Shown here: piece after piece, positions 52,285 to 60,215 of the stretch
How the letters are laid out: every line of letters starts with the position of its first letter
Numbering within the stretch: the first letter of the stretch is position 1
Position numbers and translations under genes: made by a program
The notes under the pieces: generated by a model
Database searches by the model: none
What the model was told of the DNA's origin: nothing
The model's input: the letters and a program-made list of their open reading frames with translations, nothing else
Source: Pontibacter lucknowensis
GTDB taxonomy: Bacteria > Bacteroidota > Bacteroidia > Cytophagales > Hymenobacteraceae
Assembly: GCF_900156415.1 (NCBI RefSeq)
Contig: NZ_FTNM01000007.1
Coordinates: 102,797 to 166,796, forward strand
Length of the DNA stretch: 64,000 nucleotides
Direction: 5' to 3'

Positions 52285-53619
52285 ATGAAATCTATCCTGA
52301 TAAAGAACGCACAGCTTGTAAACGAAGGAAGCACCACCACAGCCGATGTATTGGTAAAAGAAGGCCGCATCGCACAGATAGGACAGGGTATAGAAGCCGA
52401 AGCCGACGAGACGATCGACGCCACCGGCCTGCACTTGATTCCCGGTGCCATCGATGACCAGGTGCACTTCCGGGAGCCGGGGCTCACGCACAAGGCAAAC
52501 ATCGAGACTGAGGCGAGAGCAGCAGTGGCAGGCGGTACTACATCGTTTATGGAGATGCCGAATACGGTGCCAAATGCCATAACGCAGGAACTGCTGGAAG
52601 ATAAGTATAAGATTGCCGCCGAGACCTCACTGGCAAACTACTCCTTTTACATAGGTGCCACCAACGATAACCTGGCGGAGGTGTTGCTCACCAACCCAAA
52701 CACGGTTTGCGGCATTAAGATTTTCATGGGTTCTTCCACGGGGAACATGCTCGTAGACAATGAGCAGACGCTGGACCAAATCTTTGCGAAAGCCAAACTG
52801 CCGATTGCCGTGCATTGCGAGGACGAACAGACTATTCGCGATAACATGGCCATCTATGAAGAGAAGTACGGCGAGGATATACCTGTGAAGTGCCATCCGG
52901 AGATTCGCAACGAAGCGGCCTGTTTTAAATCATCCTACCTGGCCGTAAAGCTGGCTGAGAAGCATAATACCCGACTGCACATCCTGCACATCTCCACGGA
53001 AGAAGAACTGAAGCTGTTCCGCAATGACATTCCGCTGGAGCAGAAGCGTATAACCGCTGAAATATGCGTACACCACCTGTGGTTTGATAAAGAAGACTAC
53101 GACAAGTTCGGTACTCAGATCAAGTGCAACCCGGCTATAAAAGAGCACCGTCACAAAGAAGGCCTGTTACAAGGACTGCTGGATGACAAACTCGATGTGA
53201 TCGCCACTGATCATGCCCCACATACCTGGGAGGAGAAGCAGGGCAAGTACAAGCAGGCACCAAGTGGCGTGCCGCTGGTACAACACTCCGTGCAGATGAT
53301 GCTTGAGTTCGTAAAGCAGGGCAAACTGACGATCGAGAAAGTGGTGGAGAAAATGGCACACGCGCCAGCTATCCTTTTCAACGTACGCGAACGTGGCTAC
53401 ATCCGTGAAGGCTACTGGGCTGACCTGGTGCTGGTAGACCTGAACAAGCCATATACCGTTTCCAAAGACAATACCTACTATAAATGCAACTGGTCACCTT
53501 TCGAAGGCCATACCTTTAGCAGTACCATCACCCATACCTTGGTTTCCGGGCACCTTGCTTTTGCCAACGGCACATTCGATGAGAGCAAGAAAGGAGAGCG
53601 CCTTTTGTTCGACAGATAG
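52285..53619 (+). CDS. pyrC: Dihydroorotase
   Basis: Cyclises carbamoyl-aspartate in pyrimidine synthesis; 444 residues from the ATG at 52285 (KSILIKNAQLVNEG). Zinc-site motif GAIDDQVHFREPGLTHK (D-x-H-x-R form, where the usual DxH pair is DQVH), GGTTSFMEMPNTVPNAIT, HCEDEQTIRDNM, LHILHISTEEELKL, and the catalytic aspartate in IATDHAPHTWEEKQ. The upstream frame to 52252 has no similarity and overlaps a promoter-like element. Confidence 0.92.
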   Translation: MKSILIKNAQLVNEGSTTTADVLVKEGRIAQIGQGIEAEADETIDATGLHLIPGAIDDQVHFREPGLTHKANIETEARAAVAGGTTSFMEMPNTVPNAITQELLEDKYKIAAETSLANYSFYIGATNDNLAEVLLTNPNTVCGIKIFMGSSTGNMLVDNEQTLDQIFAKAKLPIAVHCEDEQTIRDNMAIYEEKYGEDIPVKCHPEIRNEAACFKSSYLAVKLAEKHNTRLHILHISTEEELKLFRNDIPLEQKRITAEICVHHLWFDKEDYDKFGTQIKCNPAIKEHRHKEGLLQGLLDDKLDVIATDHAPHTWEEKQGKYKQAPSGVPLVQHSVQMMLEFVKQGKLTIEKVVEKMAHAPAILFNVRERGYIREGYWADLVLVDLNKPYTVSKDNTYYKCNWSPFEGHTFSSTITHTLVSGHLAFANGTFDESKKGERLLFDR

Positions 53620-53642
53620 TTCCGTGATTTAATAAGATAGGT

Positions 53643-54113
53643 ATGGAAAGCATTATGTCGCTGCAGTATGATTGGGTAAGAGGGTCGCGGGAAGTGCTCC
53701 TGCAATACTGTGAAACCATATCAGCAGCAGATTTTTGCCAGGAAAACAGCTCATTTGGGAGAGGAAGCATCCGGAACCTGCTGGTGCATATCGCCAATAC
53801 CTATGAATTCTGGCTTGGTGAGCAGGCGCTGCAAAAGGAGGTGGCATTTACATCCTACGAAGCTGTTCAGAACATTAAAGATGCCTGGCTACTGTTCCAG
53901 GAGATAGATAAACTGGTAGAGGAATTTGTTGCGAGCTTTGGGCGAAGTTATCTTACAAACCTGGAGGTCAGTATCAACGATACGAGTACCAAAGCAAACC
54001 CGCTCAAGCTGTTTACCCACGTCATCACGCATGAGTATCACCACAAAGGCCAGATTCTGTCGCTGAGCCGGCACCTGGGCTATGTTCCGGTTGATACCGA
54101 TATTATGCGCTAG
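53643..54113 (+). CDS. DinB family protein
   Basis: 156 residues, four-helix bundle of the DinB/DUF664 type. The metal-binding histidines are likely in LLVHIANTYEFWLG and in HVITHEYHHKGQILSLSRHL, the usual triad layout. Such proteins include thiol-dependent S-transferases; the substrate here is unknown. It starts 23 bp after pyrC. Confidence 0.85.
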   Translation: MESIMSLQYDWVRGSREVLLQYCETISAADFCQENSSFGRGSIRNLLVHIANTYEFWLGEQALQKEVAFTSYEAVQNIKDAWLLFQEIDKLVEEFVASFGRSYLTNLEVSINDTSTKANPLKLFTHVITHEYHHKGQILSLSRHLGYVPVDTDIMR

Positions 54114-54175
54114 ATTAAAACAGGGAATTACCTTTGATAGAGAACCTCAGTTAGGAGAATATAGGGAACAAGCAA

Positions 54176-54544
54176 ATGGAGTTAACAAAGTTCAAGGAGT
54201 TGCATGCCCGCTTTTTTGGGAAAGAACTGCCGGAGGAAGTGCTTCAGTCGGAGGAGTTCGAGGCGTACGAAGAAGCTATCCATGAAGACGAAGCCTGCTA
54301 TAACTGGGCAATTACCGATAAACTAAAGAGCAAAGGCTTTGCTTATGAAAGTTACTGTTGCCTGATGATGGCTGACAAGGTATACGAAAGCCTGGATACC
54401 GACGGAGAGATCAGGTATGACGATCCGGAAGTAGTGATCAATCAGTGGGATGAAGGACTGTACGGTATACCTGTGCACAATGGCAGCGCCACCATGGTCG
54501 TGATCAACTACTGCCCCTGGTGCGGCACGAAACTGAATAAGTAA
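54176..54544 (+). CDS. Zinc-ribbon-like small protein (possibly DUF6980)
   Basis: 122 residues. Acidic, with a C-terminal VVINYCPWCGTKLNK that looks like one half of a zinc ribbon; other cysteines occur mid-protein (EACYNW, YCCLMM). The layout 'YDDPEVVINQWDEGLYGIPV' then CPWC recalls DUF6980, which I only partly remember. No signal or membrane segment. Function unknown. Confidence 0.6.
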   Translation: MELTKFKELHARFFGKELPEEVLQSEEFEAYEEAIHEDEACYNWAITDKLKSKGFAYESYCCLMMADKVYESLDTDGEIRYDDPEVVINQWDEGLYGIPVHNGSATMVVINYCPWCGTKLNK

Positions 54545-54627
54545 GCGCTATACCTAACGGAGGCTGATTTGTAAGTCTAAAGCAAACAGGGAGATACGAA
54601 TTTTATTCAAAAAAATGCCTTCTGCGT

Positions 54628-54658
54628 ATTGTAAATAAGAAAACGGCACGTATATTTG
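54628..54658 (+). promoter_or_regulatory. Promoter of tRNA-His
   Basis: ATTG at 54628-54631 and TATATTTG at 54651-54658 with exactly 19 nt between; transcription would start about 10 nt before the tRNA. Confidence 0.7.
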
Positions 54659-54676
54659 CATTCTCAAACGAGACAC

Positions 54677-54754
54677 GGTGGTTGTAGCTCAGTTGGTTAG
54701 AGCACCAGATTGTGATTCTGGGGGTCGTGGGTTCGAGACCCATCTTCCACCCCA
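54677..54754 (+). tRNA. tRNA-His (GTG)
   Basis: Cloverleaf: an extra 5' G at 54677 (G-1, opposite C73, the histidine identity feature), anticodon GTG at 54712-54714, D arm GCTC/GAGC, anticodon stem CCAGA/TCTGG, T stem GTGGG/CCCAT with one wobble, and CCA encoded at 54752-54754. The acceptor stem GTGGTTG against CTTCCAC has two facing T-T pairs at positions 5:68 and 6:67, which is unusual. A terminator follows at once. Confidence 0.93.
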
Positions 54755-54787
54755 AGCCCTTGAAGCAAACCTTCAGGGGCTTTTTTT
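54755..54787 (+). terminator. Terminator after tRNA-His
   Basis: AGCCCTTGAAG pairs with CTTCAGGGGCT (one G-T wobble), followed by seven T. Confidence 0.85.
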
Positions 54788-54813
54788 ATTTATATTGCAT
54801 TGCTAAATGTGTG

Positions 54814-54900
54814 AATGGTTAAATGGGTGATAATAAATTCATTATTGAAACAACAATTTAACCATTTAACAATCAACAATTAAGTTAACAATCAACAATT
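54814..54900. repeat. Repeat-rich leader before the PfkB gene
   Basis: It holds an 11-bp inverted repeat (AATGGTTAAAT at 54814-54824 facing 54856-54866) and two direct copies of AACAATCAACAATT. The word AACCATTTAACAAT is shared with the fadA leader at 1562-1575. Confidence 0.55.
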
Positions 54901-54907
54901 CAAAGAT

Positions 54908-55831
54908 ATGAGCTTAGTAGTAGTAGGTTCGATGGCGTTTGACGCGCTGGAAACACCCTTCGGGAAAACAGATAAGATCGTAGGCGGTGCCGCCACATAC
55001 ATTTCGCTGTCGGCTTCTTACTTTGTAAAGCCCGTGAACGTGGTGTCGGTTGTGGGTGGCGATTTTGATCAGGACCATATCGGCCTGATGCACCAGCGCA
55101 ACATCAACACCGAAGGCGTGCAGGTAAAGGAGAACGAGAAGTCTTTCTTCTGGTCTGGCCGCTACTTCAATGACATGAACAGCCGCGAAACGCTGGTAAC
55201 GGAGCTGAACGTACTGGGTGATTTCGATCCGATCATCCCGGAGGCTTACCAGAACTGCGAGTATCTGATGCTGGGCAACCTGGCGCCACAGGTGCAGCGC
55301 ACGGTGCTGGAGCGCCTGACCAACCGCCCGAAGCTGATCGTGATGGACACCATGAACTTCTGGATGGATATTGCCATGGAGGAACTTCAGCAGACGATTG
55401 GTATGGTGGACGTGCTGTCGATCAACGACGAAGAGGCACGCCAGCTGAGTGGTGAGTATTCACTTGTAAAAGCTGCCCGTAAGATCATGGCGATGGGCCC
55501 GAAATTCCTGATCATCAAAAAAGGTGAGCACGGTGCCCTGCTGTTCCACGATGACAAAGTATTCTTCGCTCCGGCCCTTCCGCTGGAAGAAGTGTTCGAC
55601 CCAACCGGAGCAGGCGATACCTTTGCAGGAGGTTTCATCGGCTACATCGCCGCCACAGGCGACATCAGCTTCGAGAATATGAAGCGTGCGATCATCCACG
55701 GTTCGGCCATGGCGTCGTTCTGTGTTGAGAAATTTGGTACTGAAAGACTGAAGAACCTGGGTCAGCAGGAAATTGACAACCGCGTGCAGCAGTTTGTGAG
55801 CCTGGTGGCTTTTGATACAGTATTATCCTAA
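54908..55831 (+). CDS. PfkB family carbohydrate kinase
   Basis: 307-residue ribokinase-fold kinase. N-terminal SLVVVGSMAFDALETPFGKT and the glycine-rich IVGGAATYISLSASYFVKPV. The C-terminal anion-hole and catalytic-base motif is DPTGAGDTFAGGFIGYIAAT (Asp of GAGD). The substrate could be a sugar or a nucleoside such as adenosine or inosine; sequence alone does not settle it. It has a repeat-rich leader upstream and a strong terminator downstream. Confidence 0.9.
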   Translation: MSLVVVGSMAFDALETPFGKTDKIVGGAATYISLSASYFVKPVNVVSVVGGDFDQDHIGLMHQRNINTEGVQVKENEKSFFWSGRYFNDMNSRETLVTELNVLGDFDPIIPEAYQNCEYLMLGNLAPQVQRTVLERLTNRPKLIVMDTMNFWMDIAMEELQQTIGMVDVLSINDEEARQLSGEYSLVKAARKIMAMGPKFLIIKKGEHGALLFHDDKVFFAPALPLEEVFDPTGAGDTFAGGFIGYIAATGDISFENMKRAIIHGSAMASFCVEKFGTERLKNLGQQEIDNRVQQFVSLVAFDTVLS

Positions 55832-55852
55832 GTATAAGAAATTTATATATTA

Positions 55853-55884
55853 CGAAAAAGGGAGGCTACGGCTTCCCTTTTTCG
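55853..55884 (+). terminator. Terminator after the PfkB gene
   Basis: CGAAAAAGGGAGGC pairs with GCTTCCCTTTTTCG around TACG, with one mismatch. Confidence 0.8.
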
Positions 55885-55987
55885 CTTTATGCACATAGGT
55901 AGTATGAGGTGAAATTGTACTAAAATGTAACAAAGTGGAGGTGTTAAAGGTAAAACTAAAGTATAGATTACCTTAAAACTGACGAAA

Positions 55988-56188
55988 ATGAGCTTAAAAA
56001 ACGAAAATAAAAAAACACTGGACGAGTTAAAAAAGAATAACCCGGAAGGCAAAGATCCTAAAAAGCCAATGGGTAACATCGACACGAATCCGAACCGAAA
56101 TGCGTTGAACGATAGCGAGACAAAAGTGCAGAACCCGAACCGTAACCTGGCAAAGGGCGGTAATAACATGCCTTACGACAAAAAATAA
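55988..56188 (+). CDS. Small disordered protein with a probable frameshifted tail
   Basis: 66 residues, highly charged and Asn/Lys/Pro-rich (LKNENKKTLDELKKNNPEGK), no signal or membrane segment. It ends NLAKGGNNMPYDKK. Immediately downstream, one base out of frame, lies a second version, DLADGANNTSYKK, ending at 56248. Removing one A from the A run near 56180-56185 would join them into one reading frame of about 86 codons. It is therefore either a frameshifted gene, a sequencing artefact, or a programmed shift. The leader ACGAAAATGAGC gives a good ATG context. Confidence 0.6.
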   Translation: MSLKNENKKTLDELKKNNPEGKDPKKPMGNIDTNPNRNALNDSETKVQNPNRNLAKGGNNMPYDKK

Positions 56189-56287
56189 AAGTAAAGCGAC
56201 CAAAACTGACCTGGCGGATGGTGCTAACAACACCTCTTACAAAAAGTAAGCACGCCAGGAATACAAAATAAGACTATGGAAAAGGAG

Positions 56288-56309
56288 AGGAAGGCCTGAG
56301 GGCTTTCCT
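56288..56309 (+). terminator. Terminator after the small disordered-protein gene
   Basis: AGGAAGGCC and GGCTTTCCT pair around TGAG, with one mismatch, then a T run. Confidence 0.7.
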
Positions 56310-56392
56310 TTTTTTATGTCCTTTTTTGAGCAGGTATAGCGCTAGGTTCGGGTTTGCTGTTTATTTTTAGATTCGTTCAATAGAAGCAAAGC

Positions 56393-57628
56393 ATGCAGCA
56401 ACACGACATCTGTATACTGGGCGCCGGGCCGGGCGGTGCTACAGCAGCCCTGCACCTGGCCAATAAGGGCATCCGCAGTGTGCTTCTTGACAAAGCAGTA
56501 TTCCCCAGAGACAAGGTATGCGGCGATGCGCTGAGCGGCAAAGTGGTGAACGAACTGAAGCGTATCGATCCCAGCATGCCCGCCATGTTGGGCGAACAAC
56601 AGACGCAACTACCCTCCTGGGGCATTCATTTTATCTCGCCAGCCGGGCACAAACTGAGCGTGCCTTTCAAACATAACTACGACCCTGCGCAGGATATCCC
56701 TTCCGGTTACATCTCCAAGAGGATAGACTTCGACAATTTCCTGATCGAACAAGTAAGGCAGCGGCCTGAGATAACGCTGCTGGAAGGTATGGACATGGCC
56801 AAAATTGAAAGAACGGATCAGGGATTTTCGCTGACAGATAAAAGCGGCGGGCATCAGTTCAGCACACGATTGCTGATTGCAGCCAACGGGGCGCACTCTT
56901 CCTTTGCTCGACAGACGGCAGGTATAAAGCAGGAGTCGGACCACTATTGCGCCGGCCTTCGGGCATATTACAAAAATGTATCAGGGCTGGACAAAGACAA
57001 TTTCATTGAGCTGCACTTCCTGAAGGATTTTTTGCCGGGCTATTTCTGGATATTCCCGCTGCCGGGTGGCTATGCCAATGTAGGCGTAGGTATGCTGAGC
57101 GAGACGGTGAGCCAGAAAAAGGTGAACCTGAAAAAGGAAATGCTGCGCATGATCGAAAGCCATCCGGAATTCAAGCAACGCTTTGCCGGTGCCGAACTGA
57201 TGGGTTATATCAAAGGCTATGGCCTGCCGCTGGGTTCTAAGAAGCGGGTGATCTCCGGCGATAACTACATGCTGGTGGGCGATGCCGCTTCCCTGATCGA
57301 TCCCTTTACCGGCGAAGGCATCAGTAACGCCATGATCAGCGGTCGATGGGCGGCTGCACAAGCAGAGTTGTGCCTGCAGGAGAAGAACTTCTCCTCCGGC
57401 TTCATGCAGGGCTACGACAAGGCAGTTTATAACCGCCTCTGGAAGGAACTCAAGCTGAGCCGCCGCATGCAGCGCCTGCTAGACTACCCGTGGCTTTTTA
57501 ACCAGGTAGCCAGCAAAGCCTCCAAAAACCAGGCACTGGCCGAAACCATCTCCTGCATGTTCACTGACCTCGACCTGCGTGAGCGACTCAAGCAGCCGTC
57601 TTTCTACCTCAAGCTGATTTTTAACTAG
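56393..57628 (+). CDS. Geranylgeranyl-reductase-family FAD-dependent oxidoreductase
   Basis: 411 residues. FAD-binding N-terminus ICILGAGPGGATAALHLANK, then FPRDKVCGDALSGKVVNELK, the CGD/GR-family feature, and the second FAD motif YMLVGDAASLIDPFTGEGIS with NAMISGRWAA. This group reduces isoprenoid double bonds or acts on quinone-type substrates; the real substrate is unknown. The stop codon overlaps that of the converging M61 peptidase gene by 4 bp, so no terminator fits between. Confidence 0.85.
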   Translation: MQQHDICILGAGPGGATAALHLANKGIRSVLLDKAVFPRDKVCGDALSGKVVNELKRIDPSMPAMLGEQQTQLPSWGIHFISPAGHKLSVPFKHNYDPAQDIPSGYISKRIDFDNFLIEQVRQRPEITLLEGMDMAKIERTDQGFSLTDKSGGHQFSTRLLIAANGAHSSFARQTAGIKQESDHYCAGLRAYYKNVSGLDKDNFIELHFLKDFLPGYFWIFPLPGGYANVGVGMLSETVSQKKVNLKKEMLRMIESHPEFKQRFAGAELMGYIKGYGLPLGSKKRVISGDNYMLVGDAASLIDPFTGEGISNAMISGRWAAAQAELCLQEKNFSSGFMQGYDKAVYNRLWKELKLSRRMQRLLDYPWLFNQVASKASKNQALAETISCMFTDLDLRERLKQPSFYLKLIFN

Positions 57629-59349
57629 AACTCCTGTTTCAACCAGAGCTTAAAGTTCTGTTTTTCGGAGTCTGTCGCGTTCGGTCGCTTGGCAATACTA
57701 TATTTCGTGTAGTAGGTTTGCTGGCTTGGCTCCAGCCTTAGCTGGCGAAGCTTTTTATTTCGGAAAAGCATCAGCTTTATACCTTGCATGAGGTCCGTAT
57801 CAGCCAATAGAGACTGCAGATTCTGCTCAATTTTCCGTCCGTTTACCGCTATCAGTTCATCCTCTATACTTAATGCCGTGCTGGCAGGTGAGTCAGGTGC
57901 AATGGCTGTTATTTTGGTTATTTGGGTATCAGCAACCGTTTTGAAACCGAATAGCCGCTCGGTAATCATGGCGTTTTCTTCTGCTTGTAGCGTACAGCCC
58001 ATGTAGTGAAGTGCTTCGCCCAGGGCATCTTCAATAGGAGCGGTACCATTGATGTAGCGATCAAAATAGCTCCTGAATTCTTCCCCTCCGACACGCAGCA
58101 CGAGCTGTTCATAATCCTGTTCGGTGTAGCCTATACCTCGCTTACCAAACTCTTCCCAAAGCTGGCGCATCACCACGTCCAGGCTGGCTTGATTGGAGGT
58201 AGCACGACGCAGCTGCAGGTCTAGTAGCATGGCCGTTAAAGCCCCTTTGATGTAGATAGACACTTTGCGATCAGGTATACCGGGCTTGTAGCCATCCAGC
58301 CAGAGGTCGAAAGAGGAGTCGGCCACAGACATGTTGTTTCGGCTGTAGTCGGCGAAATAGCGCTGCAGGGTGGTGTTGAGTTCGTCGAAATATTGCGCTG
58401 CCGTAAACACGCCCGAGCGCACCAGCATGTAGTCGCCGTAGTAGGTTGTTATGCCTTCTGCCACATAGCCCGTCCGGAAGTAATTCTCCCCGGTAAAGTC
58501 ATAGGGCAGCATCTCCTTGGGGCGGATTTGCTTCACGTTCCACGTATGGAAGAGCTCATGTGAACTTACGCCCAGAAACTCCTTGTACAGGGCAGGTGTC
58601 ATCAGCAGTTCGCCGGGCCCGAGCGTAATGATGGTAGAGTTGACATGTTCTACGCCATGATAGAAACGGTAGGGGAGGATTTCGTTCAGGTAATGGTAAT
58701 CCGCTACAGGGAAATCGCCGAACACCTCCAGCTGTTCCTTTGTGAATGCCTCGAAGTCCTGCTTGATCCGCTTCCAGTCCGGCCGACAGCTACCCTGTAT
58801 CCAGATGTGGAAAGGTATACCAGCCAAGGTATAAGTCTCTTTTTGGAGGGAGGCGCTGGCAATCAGTGGGCTGTCCACCAGCTGGTCATAATTCTCAGCC
58901 TGCAAGGTATGCGGCTCCGTCTCGGGTAGTCCGCAGGCGATTTGCCAGTCGGCAGGTATAGCTAGCTGTATTTGCTGCGGCTCCTGCTCACGGCCTTCCA
59001 CCGCCATAAGGCAGTTGATGCCGTTCAGGTATAGCTGCTCCTCGTCGAGCCAGGAGCCGCCGCCGTCCATTTGCCGGGCATAGAAGCTGTAGCGTACCTC
59101 GATCTGCGCTGCACCATTTGTCTCAACCAGCCATCGGTCCTTGGTGACCTTGCGCACAGGTATAGCCGCGCCGTCTGCATGGGCCGTAACAACACGCAGC
59201 TTCTGGGCAAAGTGCTGCAGCTCGTAGCGGCCCGGGCGCCAGGCGGGCAGCTGAAGGTATAGCTCCTGGTGGTTGTTATCAGGTATGGTGATGGTGATAT
59301 CCAGAAAATGCGTGAGCGGATTAGTGTAGGAAATATGGTGCCGGATCAT
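57625..59349 (-). CDS. M61 family metallopeptidase
   Basis: 574 residues from the ATG at 59349 (IRHHISYTNPLTHFLDITIT). The zinc motif HELFHTWNVK is near residue 264, with glutamate as catalytic base. N-terminal beta domain, M61 catalytic domain and a C-terminal PDZ-like domain (APDSPASTALSIEDELIAVN). No signal peptide is visible, so a cytosolic or unusual export route is possible; M61 proteins of the glycyl-aminopeptidase type vary. The upstream frame to 59403 has 18 residues without similarity. It overlaps the converging oxidoreductase gene. Confidence 0.9.
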   Translation of the reverse strand: MIRHHISYTNPLTHFLDITITIPDNNHQELYLQLPAWRPGRYELQHFAQKLRVVTAHADGAAIPVRKVTKDRWLVETNGAAQIEVRYSFYARQMDGGGSWLDEEQLYLNGINCLMAVEGREQEPQQIQLAIPADWQIACGLPETEPHTLQAENYDQLVDSPLIASASLQKETYTLAGIPFHIWIQGSCRPDWKRIKQDFEAFTKEQLEVFGDFPVADYHYLNEILPYRFYHGVEHVNSTIITLGPGELLMTPALYKEFLGVSSHELFHTWNVKQIRPKEMLPYDFTGENYFRTGYVAEGITTYYGDYMLVRSGVFTAAQYFDELNTTLQRYFADYSRNNMSVADSSFDLWLDGYKPGIPDRKVSIYIKGALTAMLLDLQLRRATSNQASLDVVMRQLWEEFGKRGIGYTEQDYEQLVLRVGGEEFRSYFDRYINGTAPIEDALGEALHYMGCTLQAEENAMITERLFGFKTVADTQITKITAIAPDSPASTALSIEDELIAVNGRKIEQNLQSLLADTDLMQGIKLMLFRNKKLRQLRLEPSQQTYYTKYSIAKRPNATDSEKQNFKLWLKQEF

Positions 59350-59518
59350 AACAAGAGATGGTATGGGGTTCGGTGTAAAATTAAAGTAATTTGCGCTTAG
59401 CACAGGTATACGGGGTTCGCAGGATCTCCAAATTAAGGTATAGCTACGCGTTATTAATGGTTTAGAATGATCAGCAAGCCCCTTTTTCTGTATTTTTTGA
59501 AATAATATAGGAGGTGGG

Positions 59519-59550
59519 ATTGCTATTTTAGAAAAGCTTCCCTAATTTTG
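59519..59550 (+). promoter_or_regulatory. Probable promoter of rpmH
   Basis: ATTG at 59519-59522 and TAATTTTG at 59543-59550, 20 nt apart; the leader would be about 20 nt. Confidence 0.55.
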
Positions 59551-59578
59551 CAGGCCATAATAAAACCATTGGCAGACG

Positions 59579-59737
59579 ATGAAAAGAACATTCCAGCCTT
59601 CGCAGAGAAAAAGAAGAAACAAGCACGGTTTCAGATCAAGAATGGAAACCGCTAACGGAAGAAGAGTGCTAGCTAGCAGAAGAGCTAAAGGCAGAAAGAA
59701 ACTGACTGTTTCTGACGAAAGAAGACACAAGGCTTAA
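59579..59737 (+). CDS. rpmH: 50S ribosomal protein L34
   Basis: 52 residues, [20 protein letters not shown] then [20 protein letters not shown], the near-invariant L34 sequence. It is too short for many automatic gene finders. The rpmH-rnpA order is the usual bacterial one; dnaA, its neighbour in many genomes, is not in the window. rnpA starts 57 bp downstream. Confidence 0.97.
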   Translation: MKRTFQPSQRKRRNKHGFRSRMETANGRRVLASRRAKGRKKLTVSDERRHKA

Positions 59738-59794
59738 TTTTCGGTTGTGCTTTGCTCAATCCGGAGCCGCTCTATTATTGAATGGACCCCGTGA

Positions 59795-60187
59795 ATGAAC
59801 GATAAAGCTCCGCAACCGAATTCCTATACATTTTCGAAAGAAGAACGCTTGTGCAGTAAGCGCCTAATCTCGCTGCTGTTTAGCAAGGGTTCTTCTTTTA
59901 ATTTGTATCCGCTCAGGTTTGTCTATCACACACCTGAAGATGCTCTTTCCGACAATACACAGTTGGTTATATCGGTATCGAAGCGCCATTTTAAGCGTGC
60001 CGTCGACCGTAACCGCCTGAAGCGTCAGATGCGTGAGGCTTACCGCCTTAACAAGCACATTCTTACCCAAAATCAAGGGCAGGCCCCCAGCCTCCTTGCC
60101 ATTATTTACATCGGCAAGGAAAAAAAATCCTTTGATACAATCCAAAAAAAACTAATTTCCGGTTTGGAACGTTGTTTGACTAGATAG
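59795..60187 (+). CDS. rnpA: Ribonuclease P protein component
   Basis: Protein subunit of RNase P, which trims tRNA 5' ends; 130 residues. The RNR signature is in KRHFKRAVDRNRLKRQMREA, with N-terminal FSKEERLCSKRLISLLFSKG. It follows rpmH and precedes an S41 peptidase gene by 28 bp on the same strand. Confidence 0.95.
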   Translation: MNDKAPQPNSYTFSKEERLCSKRLISLLFSKGSSFNLYPLRFVYHTPEDALSDNTQLVISVSKRHFKRAVDRNRLKRQMREAYRLNKHILTQNQGQAPSLLAIIYIGKEKKSFDTIQKKLISGLERCLTR

Positions 60188-60215
60188 TCTTACCCCGCCC
60201 TAAACCCGGAATATT

